Origin: an uncultured bacterium
Lineage (GTDB): Bacteria; Bacteroidota; Bacteroidia; Sphingobacteriales; Sphingobacteriaceae
NCBI GenBank assembly: GCA_903828245.1
Contig: CAIKLP010000028.1
Location: 1 to 53,229 of the forward strand
Reading direction: 5' to 3'
Length of the DNA stretch: 53,229 nt
Shown here: positions 16,970 to 25,542 of the stretch, piece by piece
Layout of the letters: every line of letters starts with the position of its first letter
How positions within the stretch are numbered: position 1 is the first letter of the stretch
Made by a program: the position numbers and the translations under genes
The notes under the pieces: model-generated
What the model was told of the DNA's origin: nothing
Database searches by the model: none
The model's input: the letters and a program-made list of their open reading frames with translations, nothing else

Positions 16970-17527
16970 CTATTCAACCAATAATTGCAGTTGTTTATAC
17001 CAGTTTTCGCCGTATTTACGAATAAGGGGTTCTTTTAAGAACTGATAAACAGGCACTTTTAAACTATCTCCAAATCGGCATGCATCGCCACAAATAGACC
17101 AACGATCGTAATTGAGTGCTTCGAACGTTTCGTATGGGGTAATTCGGATAGGATATAAATGACAAGAAATGGGTTTCTTGAAATCGATGACGCCATCGTT
17201 ATAGGCTTTTTCGAAAGCGCATTGCGTAATGCCATTTTCGAAAAGTACATAAGCGCATTCTAAATTTTTCTCGACACAAGTGGTAGTATAATCGCCGTCA
17301 TCATCTATCACATATAATCCTTGTTCGGCAATGGCTTGTAATCCTTTTTCGTTTAAATAAGGTTTTACTTTTTCGAAAACCGTTTCCATAATTTTTAATT
17401 CTGCTGCTTCGAGTGGTGCACCGGCATCGCCAGCCACACAACATTCGCCTTTGCATTTATTTAAATTACAGACAAAGTTTTCGGTAATTATTTCTTCCGA
17501 AATTAAGGTATTATCGATTTGAATCAT
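16970..17527 (-). CDS. DUF3109 family cysteine-rich protein
   Basis: This 185-residue cytoplasmic protein is recognised as DUF3109. It has an N-terminal cysteine cluster (Cys20, Cys25, Cys29, Cys30 in FVCNLNKCKGECC) and later cysteines in ITQCAF, PISCHLYPIRI and SICGDAC. This pattern is shared with the YkgJ-type metal-chelating proteins and suggests a bound Zn or Fe-S centre. The biochemical role of the family is unknown. The gene starts 2 nt after the stop of the DUF3108 gene and is the last of a three-gene minus-strand unit DUF2480-DUF3108-DUF3109. Confidence 0.82.
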   Translation of the reverse strand: MIQIDNTLISEEIITENFVCNLNKCKGECCVAGDAGAPLEAAELKIMETVFEKVKPYLNEKGLQAIAEQGLYVIDDDGDYTTTCVEKNLECAYVLFENGITQCAFEKAYNDGVIDFKKPISCHLYPIRITPYETFEALNYDRWSICGDACRFGDSLKVPVYQFLKEPLIRKYGENWYKQLQLLVE

Positions 17528-17529
17528 GT

Positions 17530-18321
17530 TTAATTTCTTTTAGCCGTTACCGGATATTTTAAGCCACTGTACGATTGCAATTCGAGAATAAGCGAACCTA
17601 TTAAAATTTCTACTTCTATTTTTACAGGTATGCGATTGGCATCGTTCGAAATCCAAATATACATTTTACTATCGCGCCTAAACACACGGCCTGGTTGAAG
17701 TGTAGGGCTTACCTTAATGCATTCGTATTTGCCGGTTTCGGTACTAATGGTTTCTTTACCGAGGTATTCGATATTGGCTGGATACACCGCTTTATCTAAA
17801 AAATAATTCATGTGCACACTTTCGCCCACACTGATATTTTTCAGGTCGAGCGAACGCGCAAAATAATACAAGGAAATAATATCGAAGGTATTGGCAGGTA
17901 CATTATAAGTGCCTTTGCTCGCTTGTACTTTATTATCTGCTCTGTCAAAGTTTGCGTAAGAATTTCTTTTGTAATTGCCTTCGCGCACATTTTCGGTAAA
18001 CTGATAAGGCAATAATGTTTGCTGATCTACATAAGAATCATATCGATTTTTTACATGCATAAAAAAATCAAAAGAGCCAGTGGTTTTTCCGTGGGCAATA
18101 TAATGATATGATTTTTCGCCATTGCTTTGCTTTTTACCTTCTTGTACCTCCAAACTCGCTTCGGCCGCGGTAATGAAGCCATACCTGATTTTATATTTTA
18201 ATAACTCACCTGCTTGAAAGGAACCTGTTTTAAATTCTGGTTGTGTGTTTTGCAATTGTGCATGCAAGTTTTGTATGCTAAAAAAAACAAATAAGAAAAT
18301 AAATCGAAGCGTATTTTTCAT
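17530..18321 (-). CDS. DUF3108 family exported protein
   Basis: This 263-residue protein is recognised as DUF3108. It has a signal peptide (MKNTLRFIFLFVFFSIQNLHAQ) and a beta-rich mature part with the family's opening FQAGELLKYKIRYGFITAAEA and a C-terminal VKIEVEILIGSLILEL segment. The family is periplasmic or outer-membrane associated and its function is unknown. The ATG at 18321 is preferred. The frame also has a TTG at 18336, which would touch the upstream gene's stop and adds five residues with no signal-peptide character. It sits 15 nt after the DUF2480 gene and 2 nt before the DUF3109 gene. Confidence 0.8.
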   Translation of the reverse strand: MKNTLRFIFLFVFFSIQNLHAQLQNTQPEFKTGSFQAGELLKYKIRYGFITAAEASLEVQEGKKQSNGEKSYHYIAHGKTTGSFDFFMHVKNRYDSYVDQQTLLPYQFTENVREGNYKRNSYANFDRADNKVQASKGTYNVPANTFDIISLYYFARSLDLKNISVGESVHMNYFLDKAVYPANIEYLGKETISTETGKYECIKVSPTLQPGRVFRRDSKMYIWISNDANRIPVKIEVEILIGSLILELQSYSGLKYPVTAKRN

Positions 18322-18336
18322 GTACGTAATAGGCAA

Positions 18337-18849
18337 TTATTGTTTTTTATAGATGGGTACGGTAGAACAAGGTTCGCCATACATTATGCTTTTAGCAATG
18401 GGTTGTAAGCGGCGGGTAATTTCTACATAAGCTGCAACCGGAACTGGCAAATCGCCACATCCTTTTACCACTACACGCTCTTCTTGAAATGCAGTCCAGT
18501 CAACCTTTTCGAGGGCATCTCTAAACAAAGCATCTTCTAAAGCCGCTAAATCTCCGAAGACCATTAAATGGGCAATGGGTGTTAATTTTACGGCCAATAA
18601 CATATAAGCCCAAGTAGGTACGATGGCATCGGCACTGCAAATAATGGCCACATTTTTGCCTGCGTAAACAGACCAATCATTTGTTTTAATAAATTCGCGA
18701 AAATCTTTTTCGCGCAACATTAATCCTTGAAATAAATTTTCTTTGATATCGTAGACCACTCGCTCGCCTGCATGGTAATATTTCCCTAAGTCGAAAGAGA
18801 TGATTCCGCTTTGGGCAACTTTATTGACAAAGTTTTCTTGAATGTCCAT
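18337..18849 (-). CDS. DUF2480 family protein
   Basis: This 170-residue soluble protein is recognised as the Bacteroidota-specific family DUF2480. Landmarks are FVNKVAQSGIISFDLGKYY near the N terminus, VYDIKENLFQGLMLREKDF, then VAIICSADAIVPTWAYMLL, and a C-terminal part with GCGDLPVPVAAYVEITRRL. The two conserved blocks centred on CSADAIVP and GCGDLPVP look like binding-site loops, but no activity is known for the family. It is first in a short operon with DUF3108 and DUF3109 genes and lies downstream of the PpiD terminator, so it probably has its own promoter in the 76-nt gap, although no clean -7 element was found. Confidence 0.82.
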   Translation of the reverse strand: MDIQENFVNKVAQSGIISFDLGKYYHAGERVVYDIKENLFQGLMLREKDFREFIKTNDWSVYAGKNVAIICSADAIVPTWAYMLLAVKLTPIAHLMVFGDLAALEDALFRDALEKVDWTAFQEERVVVKGCGDLPVPVAAYVEITRRLQPIAKSIMYGEPCSTVPIYKKQ

Positions 18850-18860
18850 GGCTATAAATT

Positions 18861-18904
18861 AAAAAAATCTAAAAGAGCTAACATAAAGCTATCTCTTTTA
18901 GATT
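18861..18904 (-). terminator. Rho-independent terminator after the PpiD-like gene
   Basis: AATCTAAAAGAG (18866-18877) and CTCTTTTAGATT (18893-18904) form a perfect 12-bp stem with a 15-nt loop. On the minus strand the stem is followed by a T-run at 18861-18865. It ends the long envelope gene series whose last member is the foldase ending at 18926. Confidence 0.85.
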
Positions 18905-18925
18905 CTAAAATTAATAAAAATTCGA

Positions 18926-21028
18926 TTAGTAAAAGCGAATTCTATTATCCTTTATGTCGGCTTTATTTTTAAGTGCTTCTAATAATTCTTGATCTACTCT
19001 AGATTTAACACCAGCAGCTAGTTCCGCTTTTTTAGCATTGTAATCTGGCAATTGCATCGCCTCGATAAAATTATCGACCGTAACTACATAAACACCTTTA
19101 CCGCCAATAATTGGTTTCGAGATTTTGCCTTTCGCTAATGAAAATACATTTCCAACTACTTCTGGCTCTCTAGCTACACCTGGAATAACTGGGAAGGCAA
19201 AGTTAAGGCCATTGGCTACTTGTGCCGCTACGCCTGCCTTTTGCGCTATTTGTTGCATGTTACTTGCACCAGCTGCAGCTGCTGTTAATTTTTCGCTTAA
19301 TTGAGCCGCTTTCTTTTCTTGACGAACCGCTGCTTCTAATTCATTTTTTAAATATTCTTGGGCAATGGTGCCTTTTTCTTTGATTTGCGTCAAATTCGCG
19401 AATACATATTTATCACCAATTTCGAACAAAGTAGACACTTCGCCTTTTTTGGCTTTGTATGCCCAACGAATCAATTCGCGTGGATTATCTAAGCCAGCCA
19501 CAAAACGATCGTTTTCTTTGATGTTTTCTGCTACTCTTTTATTTAATCCGTCTCCTAATTTTAAAGCAGTAAATGCCGATGCATCTTTTACGCCAGCCAA
19601 TACTTCATTGATTTTAGAATACAATGCTTGTGAAGTTTGTGAGCTCGCTTCAATCTTACGATCTATAACGCCAACCAATATTTGTTTATCAAAATTCTTT
19701 TGATCGGTAATTTGTATAACATGGAATCCAAATTGAGTTCCTACTACACCCATTTCTCCTTTTGTTCCTTTGAAACAAAAATCGCTGAATGGTTTTACCA
19801 TTTGTTTGTTATCGAAATAACCTAAATCGCCACCTTTATCTTTGGTACCGTCTTCCGAATATTGTTGCGCCAAAGTAGCAAAGTCTGCACCCGCATCAAT
19901 TAATTTTTTCAAACTATCTGCTTTGGTTTTCATAGCCATAGCATTTTCTTTGGTTGCCTTAATTAAGATATGACGCGCACGAACCGAATCTGGTAATGAT
20001 TTAATCGACATTAATTTAGCAATTTTATAAGCACCACCATCAATGTATGGGCCCATTATATAACCTTGTGGCTTGCTAAACATAATGGTATCTAAAGCAC
20101 CTGGCAATGCACCACGCTTAGCATATTCTGCGGCAAACTTAGTGTCTGCATTTAAAGCAACGTAAGTAGAATCGTTGGTGGTTGTTTGTAAACCAATTAA
20201 TTGTTGATCGATTGATTTCTTCACCGCGATGGTATCTTCTGCACTTGGCAATACATCTACATAAATATAATCGAAGCTACGCGCATTTTCTTTTTGTGCG
20301 TATTTGTATTTGTGCTCATTATAATAGGCTGCCATTTCGCTTTCGCTAACTTTAACCGAATTATCTGGAATGCTTGCATAATCTAATACCACATAAGAAA
20401 TGTTGGCTGTTTTATTTTGCTCTGTAAAGTTTGCTTTTGCAAAAGCAGTTGGCGTGTACATAGCGCCTTTTACTAAATTGAAATATTTTTGACGAATGCG
20501 TTCTTCGTTGATGGCTTTTTCGAAAGCCAACCATTGTTTTTTAGTTGCACCCGTTGGATCTTGTGTATCTAAATTCTTTAAGAAGGTAACTACTTGAGAA
20601 GGATCAAACACGCCAGTTTGTGGATTGGCAAATGCACGACGCACTTCTGGATGTGGATTTTTACCTTGAATCATGTCGAAAAGCTCGTCTGCACTCACGC
20701 TTACGCCCGATATCGCAATCGATTTTTTCAAAATAATATCTTGTACCATTTGATTCCAAGTTTGATCTACCAAGTAACCATTCATGGTTGGATTGATATC
20801 TCCTTGGCCTGAATTCTTTTTGTAGGCTTCTGTATTTTCGTCTAACTTAGCTTGAAAAGCTGTGTATTCAATGCTTTCGCCGTTTACTTTACCAATTTCG
20901 TTTTGTCCGTCTCCGAAAATGTTTCTACCCGAAACAATTACGTCACCAGCTAAAAATGCAACAATTGCAAAACCGATGATACCCACCAGTAAGCCGCCTT
21001 TGTTACGCATAGTTGTCATTAATCCCAT
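18926..21028 (-). CDS. ppiD: PpiD-like periplasmic peptidyl-prolyl isomerase
   Basis: This 700-residue membrane-anchored foldase has one transmembrane helix near the N terminus (residues 12-31, after MRNKGG). A SurA/PpiD-type N-terminal chaperone segment follows, with a parvulin-type rotamase domain at about 350-448 starting RARHILIK and containing GGDLGYFDNKQMVKPF and GTQFGFHVIQI. The C-terminal region is helical. PpiD assists folding of proteins emerging from the Sec translocon and of outer-membrane proteins. The organisation matches Bacteroidota PpiD in size. Upstream on the same strand are a small membrane protein, LptC and an outer-membrane barrel, consistent with an envelope-biogenesis unit. 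A terminator follows. Confidence 0.9.
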   Translation of the reverse strand: MGLMTTMRNKGGLLVGIIGFAIVAFLAGDVIVSGRNIFGDGQNEIGKVNGESIEYTAFQAKLDENTEAYKKNSGQGDINPTMNGYLVDQTWNQMVQDIILKKSIAISGVSVSADELFDMIQGKNPHPEVRRAFANPQTGVFDPSQVVTFLKNLDTQDPTGATKKQWLAFEKAINEERIRQKYFNLVKGAMYTPTAFAKANFTEQNKTANISYVVLDYASIPDNSVKVSESEMAAYYNEHKYKYAQKENARSFDYIYVDVLPSAEDTIAVKKSIDQQLIGLQTTTNDSTYVALNADTKFAAEYAKRGALPGALDTIMFSKPQGYIMGPYIDGGAYKIAKLMSIKSLPDSVRARHILIKATKENAMAMKTKADSLKKLIDAGADFATLAQQYSEDGTKDKGGDLGYFDNKQMVKPFSDFCFKGTKGEMGVVGTQFGFHVIQITDQKNFDKQILVGVIDRKIEASSQTSQALYSKINEVLAGVKDASAFTALKLGDGLNKRVAENIKENDRFVAGLDNPRELIRWAYKAKKGEVSTLFEIGDKYVFANLTQIKEKGTIAQEYLKNELEAAVRQEKKAAQLSEKLTAAAAGASNMQQIAQKAGVAAQVANGLNFAFPVIPGVAREPEVVGNVFSLAKGKISKPIIGGKGVYVVTVDNFIEAMQLPDYNAKKAELAAGVKSRVDQELLEALKNKADIKDNRIRFY

Positions 21029-21107
21029 ATCGCTTATTCTATTTTATAATTTTTATTTTTTAAGATGCGCAAGATACCATTTTTTGAAAATATTTCTTAG
21101 CAGGAAT

Positions 21108-21302
21108 TTACTTTCTATCTAAGTTATTGATTCTTAAAGCTCTACGTGTGTAAAAACGGTACATGGCGAACAAAGTTGCCAAGCCAAAGATGATTTTATC
21201 GGTTTTGCTGGAATCCTTGCTGCTCAAGAGCATAATGGTGATAAACAGGCAGATAGTAAAAATAACAAACCAAATACCTTCACTTACTTTAGATTTATTC
21301 AT
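21108..21302 (-). CDS. Small two-helix membrane protein
   Basis: This 64-residue protein has two hydrophobic segments (about 10-26 and 36-48) separated by a short polar loop, and a basic tail (FYTRRALRINNLDRK). I do not recognise a named family. Its start overlaps the end of lptC by 8 nt and it is followed by ppiD, so it is probably translated with lptC. The conserved-looking overlap and hydrophobic layout support a real gene. A role alongside LPS export or membrane protein folding is only a guess from position. Confidence 0.65.
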   Translation of the reverse strand: MNKSKVSEGIWFVIFTICLFITIMLLSSKDSSKTDKIIFGLATLFAMYRFYTRRALRINNLDRK

Positions 21303-21849
21303 TGTTGAGATTAAAAACGCCCCTAATTTTAAAAATTTTATACGAACTGAAATTTTGATTGGCGGTTAAGCCTTCGCCATAAATCACTTCGTTATTGGTT
21401 TGAATACGCACAAATTGATCGGTATAAATTTTACCGGTTTTTTCGTTCCAAATTAATTTTTCGGTATCGAGGCGTTCGCCTTTTTTATTAATGACTACTA
21501 CACTGTCGCGCACTTCTACCAATCCTTGGTTTTCGTATTTACGACCAAACTTAGCTTGCAAAGTGCTTTCTAAAATTAAACCCGGCGAAAAAAATTCGAC
21601 TTTTAATCCTTTGGGCATTTCGCGATACGGCTTGGCTACTTTATAGAATTTTAATTCTGGACTATTTAATCGTGCACGCACCACAGCAGAATCGCTGTAA
21701 ATAATTTCTACTTCTTTGCTGGTTTCTATTGGTAAACTCACTTCGAGATTCGAAATTTTTTCGACTTTTGTTAAATCATTTTCGCATGCTGTTAAAAATA
21801 CAAGCATCGGAAAAGTTAATAAAAACAATACTTTGAAAGGATTAATCAT
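21295..21849 (-). CDS. lptC: LPS export protein LptC
   Basis: This 184-residue predicted lipoprotein or membrane-anchored periplasmic protein has a signal sequence ending in a lipobox-like LTAC (Cys22) and a beta-rich mature part. Markers are SDSAVVRARLNSPELKFYK, FFSPGLILESTLQAKFGRKY and the RLDTEKLIWNEKTGKIYTDQ stretch typical of the OstA/LptC fold. LptC carries LPS from the LptBFG ATPase towards LptA. Bacteroidota LptC often has a lipobox as here. Its first codons overlap the outer-membrane barrel gene by 8 nt and its end overlaps the small membrane protein by 8 nt. Confidence 0.87.
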   Translation of the reverse strand: MINPFKVLFLLTFPMLVFLTACENDLTKVEKISNLEVSLPIETSKEVEIIYSDSAVVRARLNSPELKFYKVAKPYREMPKGLKVEFFSPGLILESTLQAKFGRKYENQGLVEVRDSVVVINKKGERLDTEKLIWNEKTGKIYTDQFVRIQTNNEVIYGEGLTANQNFSSYKIFKIRGVFNLNNE

Positions 21850-23110
21850 ATTGACGCTTCACAAACCATTTATCAGAAAAATTAAATCCAAGATGAAACT
21901 TTAAATATTCTTCTTGTACTAAATTATTGGTCGTGGTTCCCATTCTACCCACCTCTACTGCAAAGTTTACTTTAGAACTCGACTTAGGTAATGGCAATCC
22001 AAAACCCATAGACAAACCAATGGCATTTATTTTTTGCTCGTTGATGGTTAAATAAGATTGCGTGAAATTAATTCCGGCGCGGTATTCGATGGTGGCAAAA
22101 TAATTACCCACCGCATTGTAATTTGGAATAATACTACCGCCTAATGCAAGCTGATAGGTATCATTTAATTTAGGATTTGGCGCAAAACCAAATTCTTGAA
22201 ATTGCGACCATTTGCCTTGGTTAACATCTACACCAATTAACCAATTATTTACTTTGCTATAACTTAAACCAAAGGAATGAAAGGCAGGCATGACGATGCT
22301 TCCAGACTCGTCTGGCGAAATTTGAACCGTGTCTACTAATCTTTCGTAACCAGTAGAAGTATAATAATACCTTTCGCTTAATAACGAACGGGTGGCATTG
22401 AGTTTAGCTTGTAAGGCTCCCGAATAACCCATAATAAGGGTATTTCCATTAGCAAATGTTTTGCCGTATTGTAATCCAAAAGTACTGTATAAACTTCCTA
22501 CATAAGTAGCATTGGTTTGTCTAATATTATAATAAGATAAAGTATCGGCATATTCATTTGCTTTAATTTTATCGATGCTACCAAACACATAAGAGAAATT
22601 TACACCAAGCGATAATCCTTTAGCAATATACAAGGCATGTCCAAAATAAAATTGATTCAAACCACCTGTTCCTTTAAATATTTGGGTAATGCTATCGCTG
22701 GCATTTCTTTTTATTTTTGATTCGTAGCCCATTCCTGAGAAAGGCACCAAACCTATACTGGCCGACCATTTCTTGGTTATAGGGAAAGCCATTTTCATAT
22801 AATTTGGCGCAGCATGTTTGCTAATCATATAATCGTTTGCATTGGCAATGCGATCGAATCTTCCGGAAACACCAAAATCAAAAGTGGTTAAATTAATCGT
22901 GTTGTACGAAGCTGGATTTTGTGAATTAATCACATTATCTAATCGCAATCCATTACTAATACCACCCATGGCAATAGACACCACCGTATTGGTTTGTTGC
23001 AACTCGCCTAAACCAAATCGAGAATAAGGCGAACTAGTAATGGTTTGCGCAAATGAATGTATGCTTAGCAAAGTAAGTAAAGCAAATGCAAATGTTTTTT
23101 TATTGAACAT
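21842..23110 (-). CDS. Outer-membrane beta-barrel protein of unknown function
   Basis: This 422-residue exported protein has a signal peptide (MFNKKTFAFALLTLLSIHSFA). A Bacteroidota barrel signature near the mature N terminus (SSPYSRFGLGELQQ, then MGGISNGLR) is similar to FadL/OmpP1- and PorV-like barrels. The rest alternates polar and aromatic residues as in membrane beta strands, and the C terminus ends in a strand (LGFNFSDKWFVKRQ). The ligand or role cannot be assigned. Its start overlaps coaX by 11 nt and its end overlaps lptC by 8 nt, so it belongs to a tightly packed envelope operon. Confidence 0.78.
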   Translation of the reverse strand: MFNKKTFAFALLTLLSIHSFAQTITSSPYSRFGLGELQQTNTVVSIAMGGISNGLRLDNVINSQNPASYNTINLTTFDFGVSGRFDRIANANDYMISKHAAPNYMKMAFPITKKWSASIGLVPFSGMGYESKIKRNASDSITQIFKGTGGLNQFYFGHALYIAKGLSLGVNFSYVFGSIDKIKANEYADTLSYYNIRQTNATYVGSLYSTFGLQYGKTFANGNTLIMGYSGALQAKLNATRSLLSERYYYTSTGYERLVDTVQISPDESGSIVMPAFHSFGLSYSKVNNWLIGVDVNQGKWSQFQEFGFAPNPKLNDTYQLALGGSIIPNYNAVGNYFATIEYRAGINFTQSYLTINEQKINAIGLSMGFGLPLPKSSSKVNFAVEVGRMGTTTNNLVQEEYLKFHLGFNFSDKWFVKRQYD

Positions 23111-23828
23111 GGTGTTTGAGTATGGCTAATAATCCAATGGCGACCAAATTGGGCTCCACAAAGATGTTATTTTTAAGATGAGGAAACAATAGCGCCGCAT
23201 CTCCACCACAAGCAATTACTTGTAATGTTGGGTATTTTTTTTGATACGATTCGATAAAGCCATTGATTTCGTGTACCAAACCATAAGCTACGCCATTGCT
23301 CAGCGATTGCGCGGTGTTGTTGCCTATAAAATTGGCTTCGAATTTTTCAAAATGAATTAACGGAAGTTGTGCGGTAAAAGTATGCATGGCTTTGGCACGC
23401 ATTTGCAAGCCTGGGCTAATGGCGCCGCCCAAATAATTGTGTTCCGCGTCGATAAAATCGTAGGTGACACAAGTGCCTGCATCAATAATTAAACAATTTT
23501 TTAGTGAAAATAATTCGGCAGCTGCACAAGCATTGGCTATACGATCGGAACCTAAAGTAGCCGGGCTTTGGTAAGCATTATGAATAGGCAATGCGGTATC
23601 GGCATTTAAAATAATAGTGCGACACATATTGCTAATAAAATGAATAATTTCTTCGTCAAGCGATTTCACACCTGCAATAATTGCGGCATCAAATTGTTTA
23701 TGCACTAAGAATAAACCTAATTCGCGAAGCGTTAAATTTTCGGAAGAGAATTGTTCGACACATTCATCCTGATCAAAAAGATAAACTTTTGCAAGTGTAT
23801 TGCCTTGATCAACGATGAGGCTAAACAT
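23100..23828 (-). CDS. coaX: Type III pantothenate kinase
   Basis: This 242-residue ASKHA-fold kinase performs the first step of coenzyme A synthesis, phosphorylating pantothenate with ATP. Motifs are the phosphate-binding LIVDQGNTLAKV (residues 4-15, with the catalytic Asp), the GSDRIANACAA segment near 93-103, and IDAGTCVTYDFID. The length is normal for CoaX. The gene starts 1 nt after the end of purQ and overlaps the following barrel gene by 11 nt. The assignment is secure from the motifs. Confidence 0.93.
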   Translation of the reverse strand: MFSLIVDQGNTLAKVYLFDQDECVEQFSSENLTLRELGLFLVHKQFDAAIIAGVKSLDEEIIHFISNMCRTIILNADTALPIHNAYQSPATLGSDRIANACAAAELFSLKNCLIIDAGTCVTYDFIDAEHNYLGGAISPGLQMRAKAMHTFTAQLPLIHFEKFEANFIGNNTAQSLSNGVAYGLVHEINGFIESYQKKYPTLQVIACGGDAALLFPHLKNNIFVEPNLVAIGLLAILKHHVQ

Positions 23829-24521
23829 TTAGGAATGCATTAAAGTCAGAATTGATTCGAATATTTGCAAACCATCGGTATTGTTAAGTTCTAGGTCTGC
23901 GGCGCGTTCTGGATGTGGCATCATACCAAATACATTTCGGCCTGCATTACACACACCCGCAATATTTTGTAAAGAACCATTTGCATTAGACTCCGGCGTA
24001 ATGTTGCCGTTTTCGTCGCAGTAATGGAATAATATCTGATCTTTATCTTGTAATAATTTTAAAGTATCGGCATCGGTAAAATAATTTCCTTCGCCATGCG
24101 CAATTGGAATTTTTAATGCACGCGTTAAATCGATACTATTGGTAATTAAACTATTTTGGGTAGCTGCTTTGATGTGTACATTTTTGCAAATGAATTTACG
24201 AGAGGTATTGTGTAATAAAGCTCCCGGTACCAAACCTGCTTCGGTTAATATTTGAAAACCATTACATACGCCTAATAAGTATCCACCTTTATTGGCAAAT
24301 TCAATTACCGATGTCATGATGGGCGAAAAGCGTGCAATTGCACCTGAGCGTAAATAATCGCCAAAACTAAATCCGCCTGGCAATACGATGAAATCGCAAC
24401 CTTGCAAATCGGTGTCTTTATGCCATAATTTAACAACTTGTTGCCCTAAGATATGCTCTAGAACATAAATCATGTCTTGATCGCAATTGGAGCCTGGGAA
24501 TACTACTACGCCGTATTTCAT
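23829..24521 (-). CDS. purQ: Phosphoribosylformylglycinamidine synthase, glutaminase subunit
   Basis: This 230-residue class I glutamine amidotransferase supplies ammonia to PurL in the fourth step of purine synthesis. It has YGVVVFPGSNCDQDM at the N terminus, the nucleophile Cys86 in GVCNGFQILTEAG, and the catalytic His203/Glu205 in MMPHPERA. The ATG at 24521 gives the standard N terminus. The frame opens six codons earlier at a TTG, which adds nothing recognisable. It is followed at once by coaX. A stand-alone small PurQ with a separate PurL is one of the two known bacterial arrangements. Confidence 0.95.
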   Translation of the reverse strand: MKYGVVVFPGSNCDQDMIYVLEHILGQQVVKLWHKDTDLQGCDFIVLPGGFSFGDYLRSGAIARFSPIMTSVIEFANKGGYLLGVCNGFQILTEAGLVPGALLHNTSRKFICKNVHIKAATQNSLITNSIDLTRALKIPIAHGEGNYFTDADTLKLLQDKDQILFHYCDENGNITPESNANGSLQNIAGVCNAGRNVFGMMPHPERAADLELNNTDGLQIFESILTLMHS

Positions 24522-24554
24522 TTGAATAATTTTTCCCAAAGATAAGGAATTTTG

Positions 24555-25541
24555 CTATCGAATCAATTGAAAAACAATGCTGGTGACAAAAAATAACCAA
24601 ATTAAACCTTCTGCTATACGCTTATTGGTAGTTATCAAAAAATAATAGGAAAGTAAAATGGATAAGGGCATGGCCAACAATAAAAAATGATGGATGCCAA
24701 AACTTGGCCGAATATAAAATGAAAAAAGCACCACGAGTATATTAGCCGCCAATACTTGATAGCATTTGCGCACATGTACTATGTTTTTATAAAAGTTTTC
24801 GACCAGGCGATGCCCTGCTAATAATATGGTCAGCACTAAGGGTATTAAAGGTAAATAATCGGCACGATTAGTAAACATTGTCAACTTGATGCCATTCGTT
24901 TGCATTGGTTTAAAGAATTCGTAAAAGCCCGGCATATTATTACTCCAATAATAATAAAAGGCCAACATCGAAAAAGGAATCAACATACCTACCATTGCGC
25001 TTAAATAATCTCGGCTATCAAATTTTCTAAAAGTTAATAAGGCAATAAACACGATAAATATCCAAGGTAAAATAGACAAGTAAATTAAAGAAGCAATGGC
25101 AATATAGATTCCGCTATCAAAGGCAATAGACAATGCATTATTGGTCTTATACAGCGCGAATAAACGTTGCAAAATAAGTAATTGAAATACAAGAACAAAG
25201 GTAACCGCATCGAGTGTAAAAAACTCGACATATAAACTACTAATAATCACAAAGAAGAAAGCAGGTAAATAACTTTTTCTAAATAATAAATTAAAATCGA
25301 TGGCTACTTTATTGATCCACAAGGCAATGAGTAAATGTAATATGGCGGTAATTAAACCATTCAATAAAATATGATTGGTAATAAAATGTAAGTGGTTAAA
25401 AAGTAATTTTGAAATGGGGTCGTTATAATAAACGGGCGGCAGCGGATTCCCAAACAAAAAATAAGGTACACGTAATAGCACCATCACTATAAATAAAATA
25501 AGAATGGAAGTAGGTGATATGTTTTTTAATAATTTGATCAT
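24555..25541 (-). CDS. Polytopic membrane protein (DUF6427-like)
   Basis: This 328-residue inner-membrane protein has roughly nine to ten hydrophobic helices, including ILILFIVMVLLRVPYFLFG at the N terminus and LAANILVVLFSFY in the second half. The opening pattern (a helix ending RVPYFLFGNP, then a loop with YNDPISKLLF) resembles the Bacteroidota family DUF6427, for which no function is known; the overall look is of a glycosyltransferase-C or O-antigen-ligase-like polytopic protein. It ends 33 nt before purQ and starts 1 nt after the stop of the secreted protein encoded upstream. Function is not assigned. Confidence 0.6.
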   Translation of the reverse strand: MIKLLKNISPTSILILFIVMVLLRVPYFLFGNPLPPVYYNDPISKLLFNHLHFITNHILLNGLITAILHLLIALWINKVAIDFNLLFRKSYLPAFFFVIISSLYVEFFTLDAVTFVLVFQLLILQRLFALYKTNNALSIAFDSGIYIAIASLIYLSILPWIFIVFIALLTFRKFDSRDYLSAMVGMLIPFSMLAFYYYWSNNMPGFYEFFKPMQTNGIKLTMFTNRADYLPLIPLVLTILLAGHRLVENFYKNIVHVRKCYQVLAANILVVLFSFYIRPSFGIHHFLLLAMPLSILLSYYFLITTNKRIAEGLIWLFFVTSIVFQLIR

Positions 25542-25542
25542 A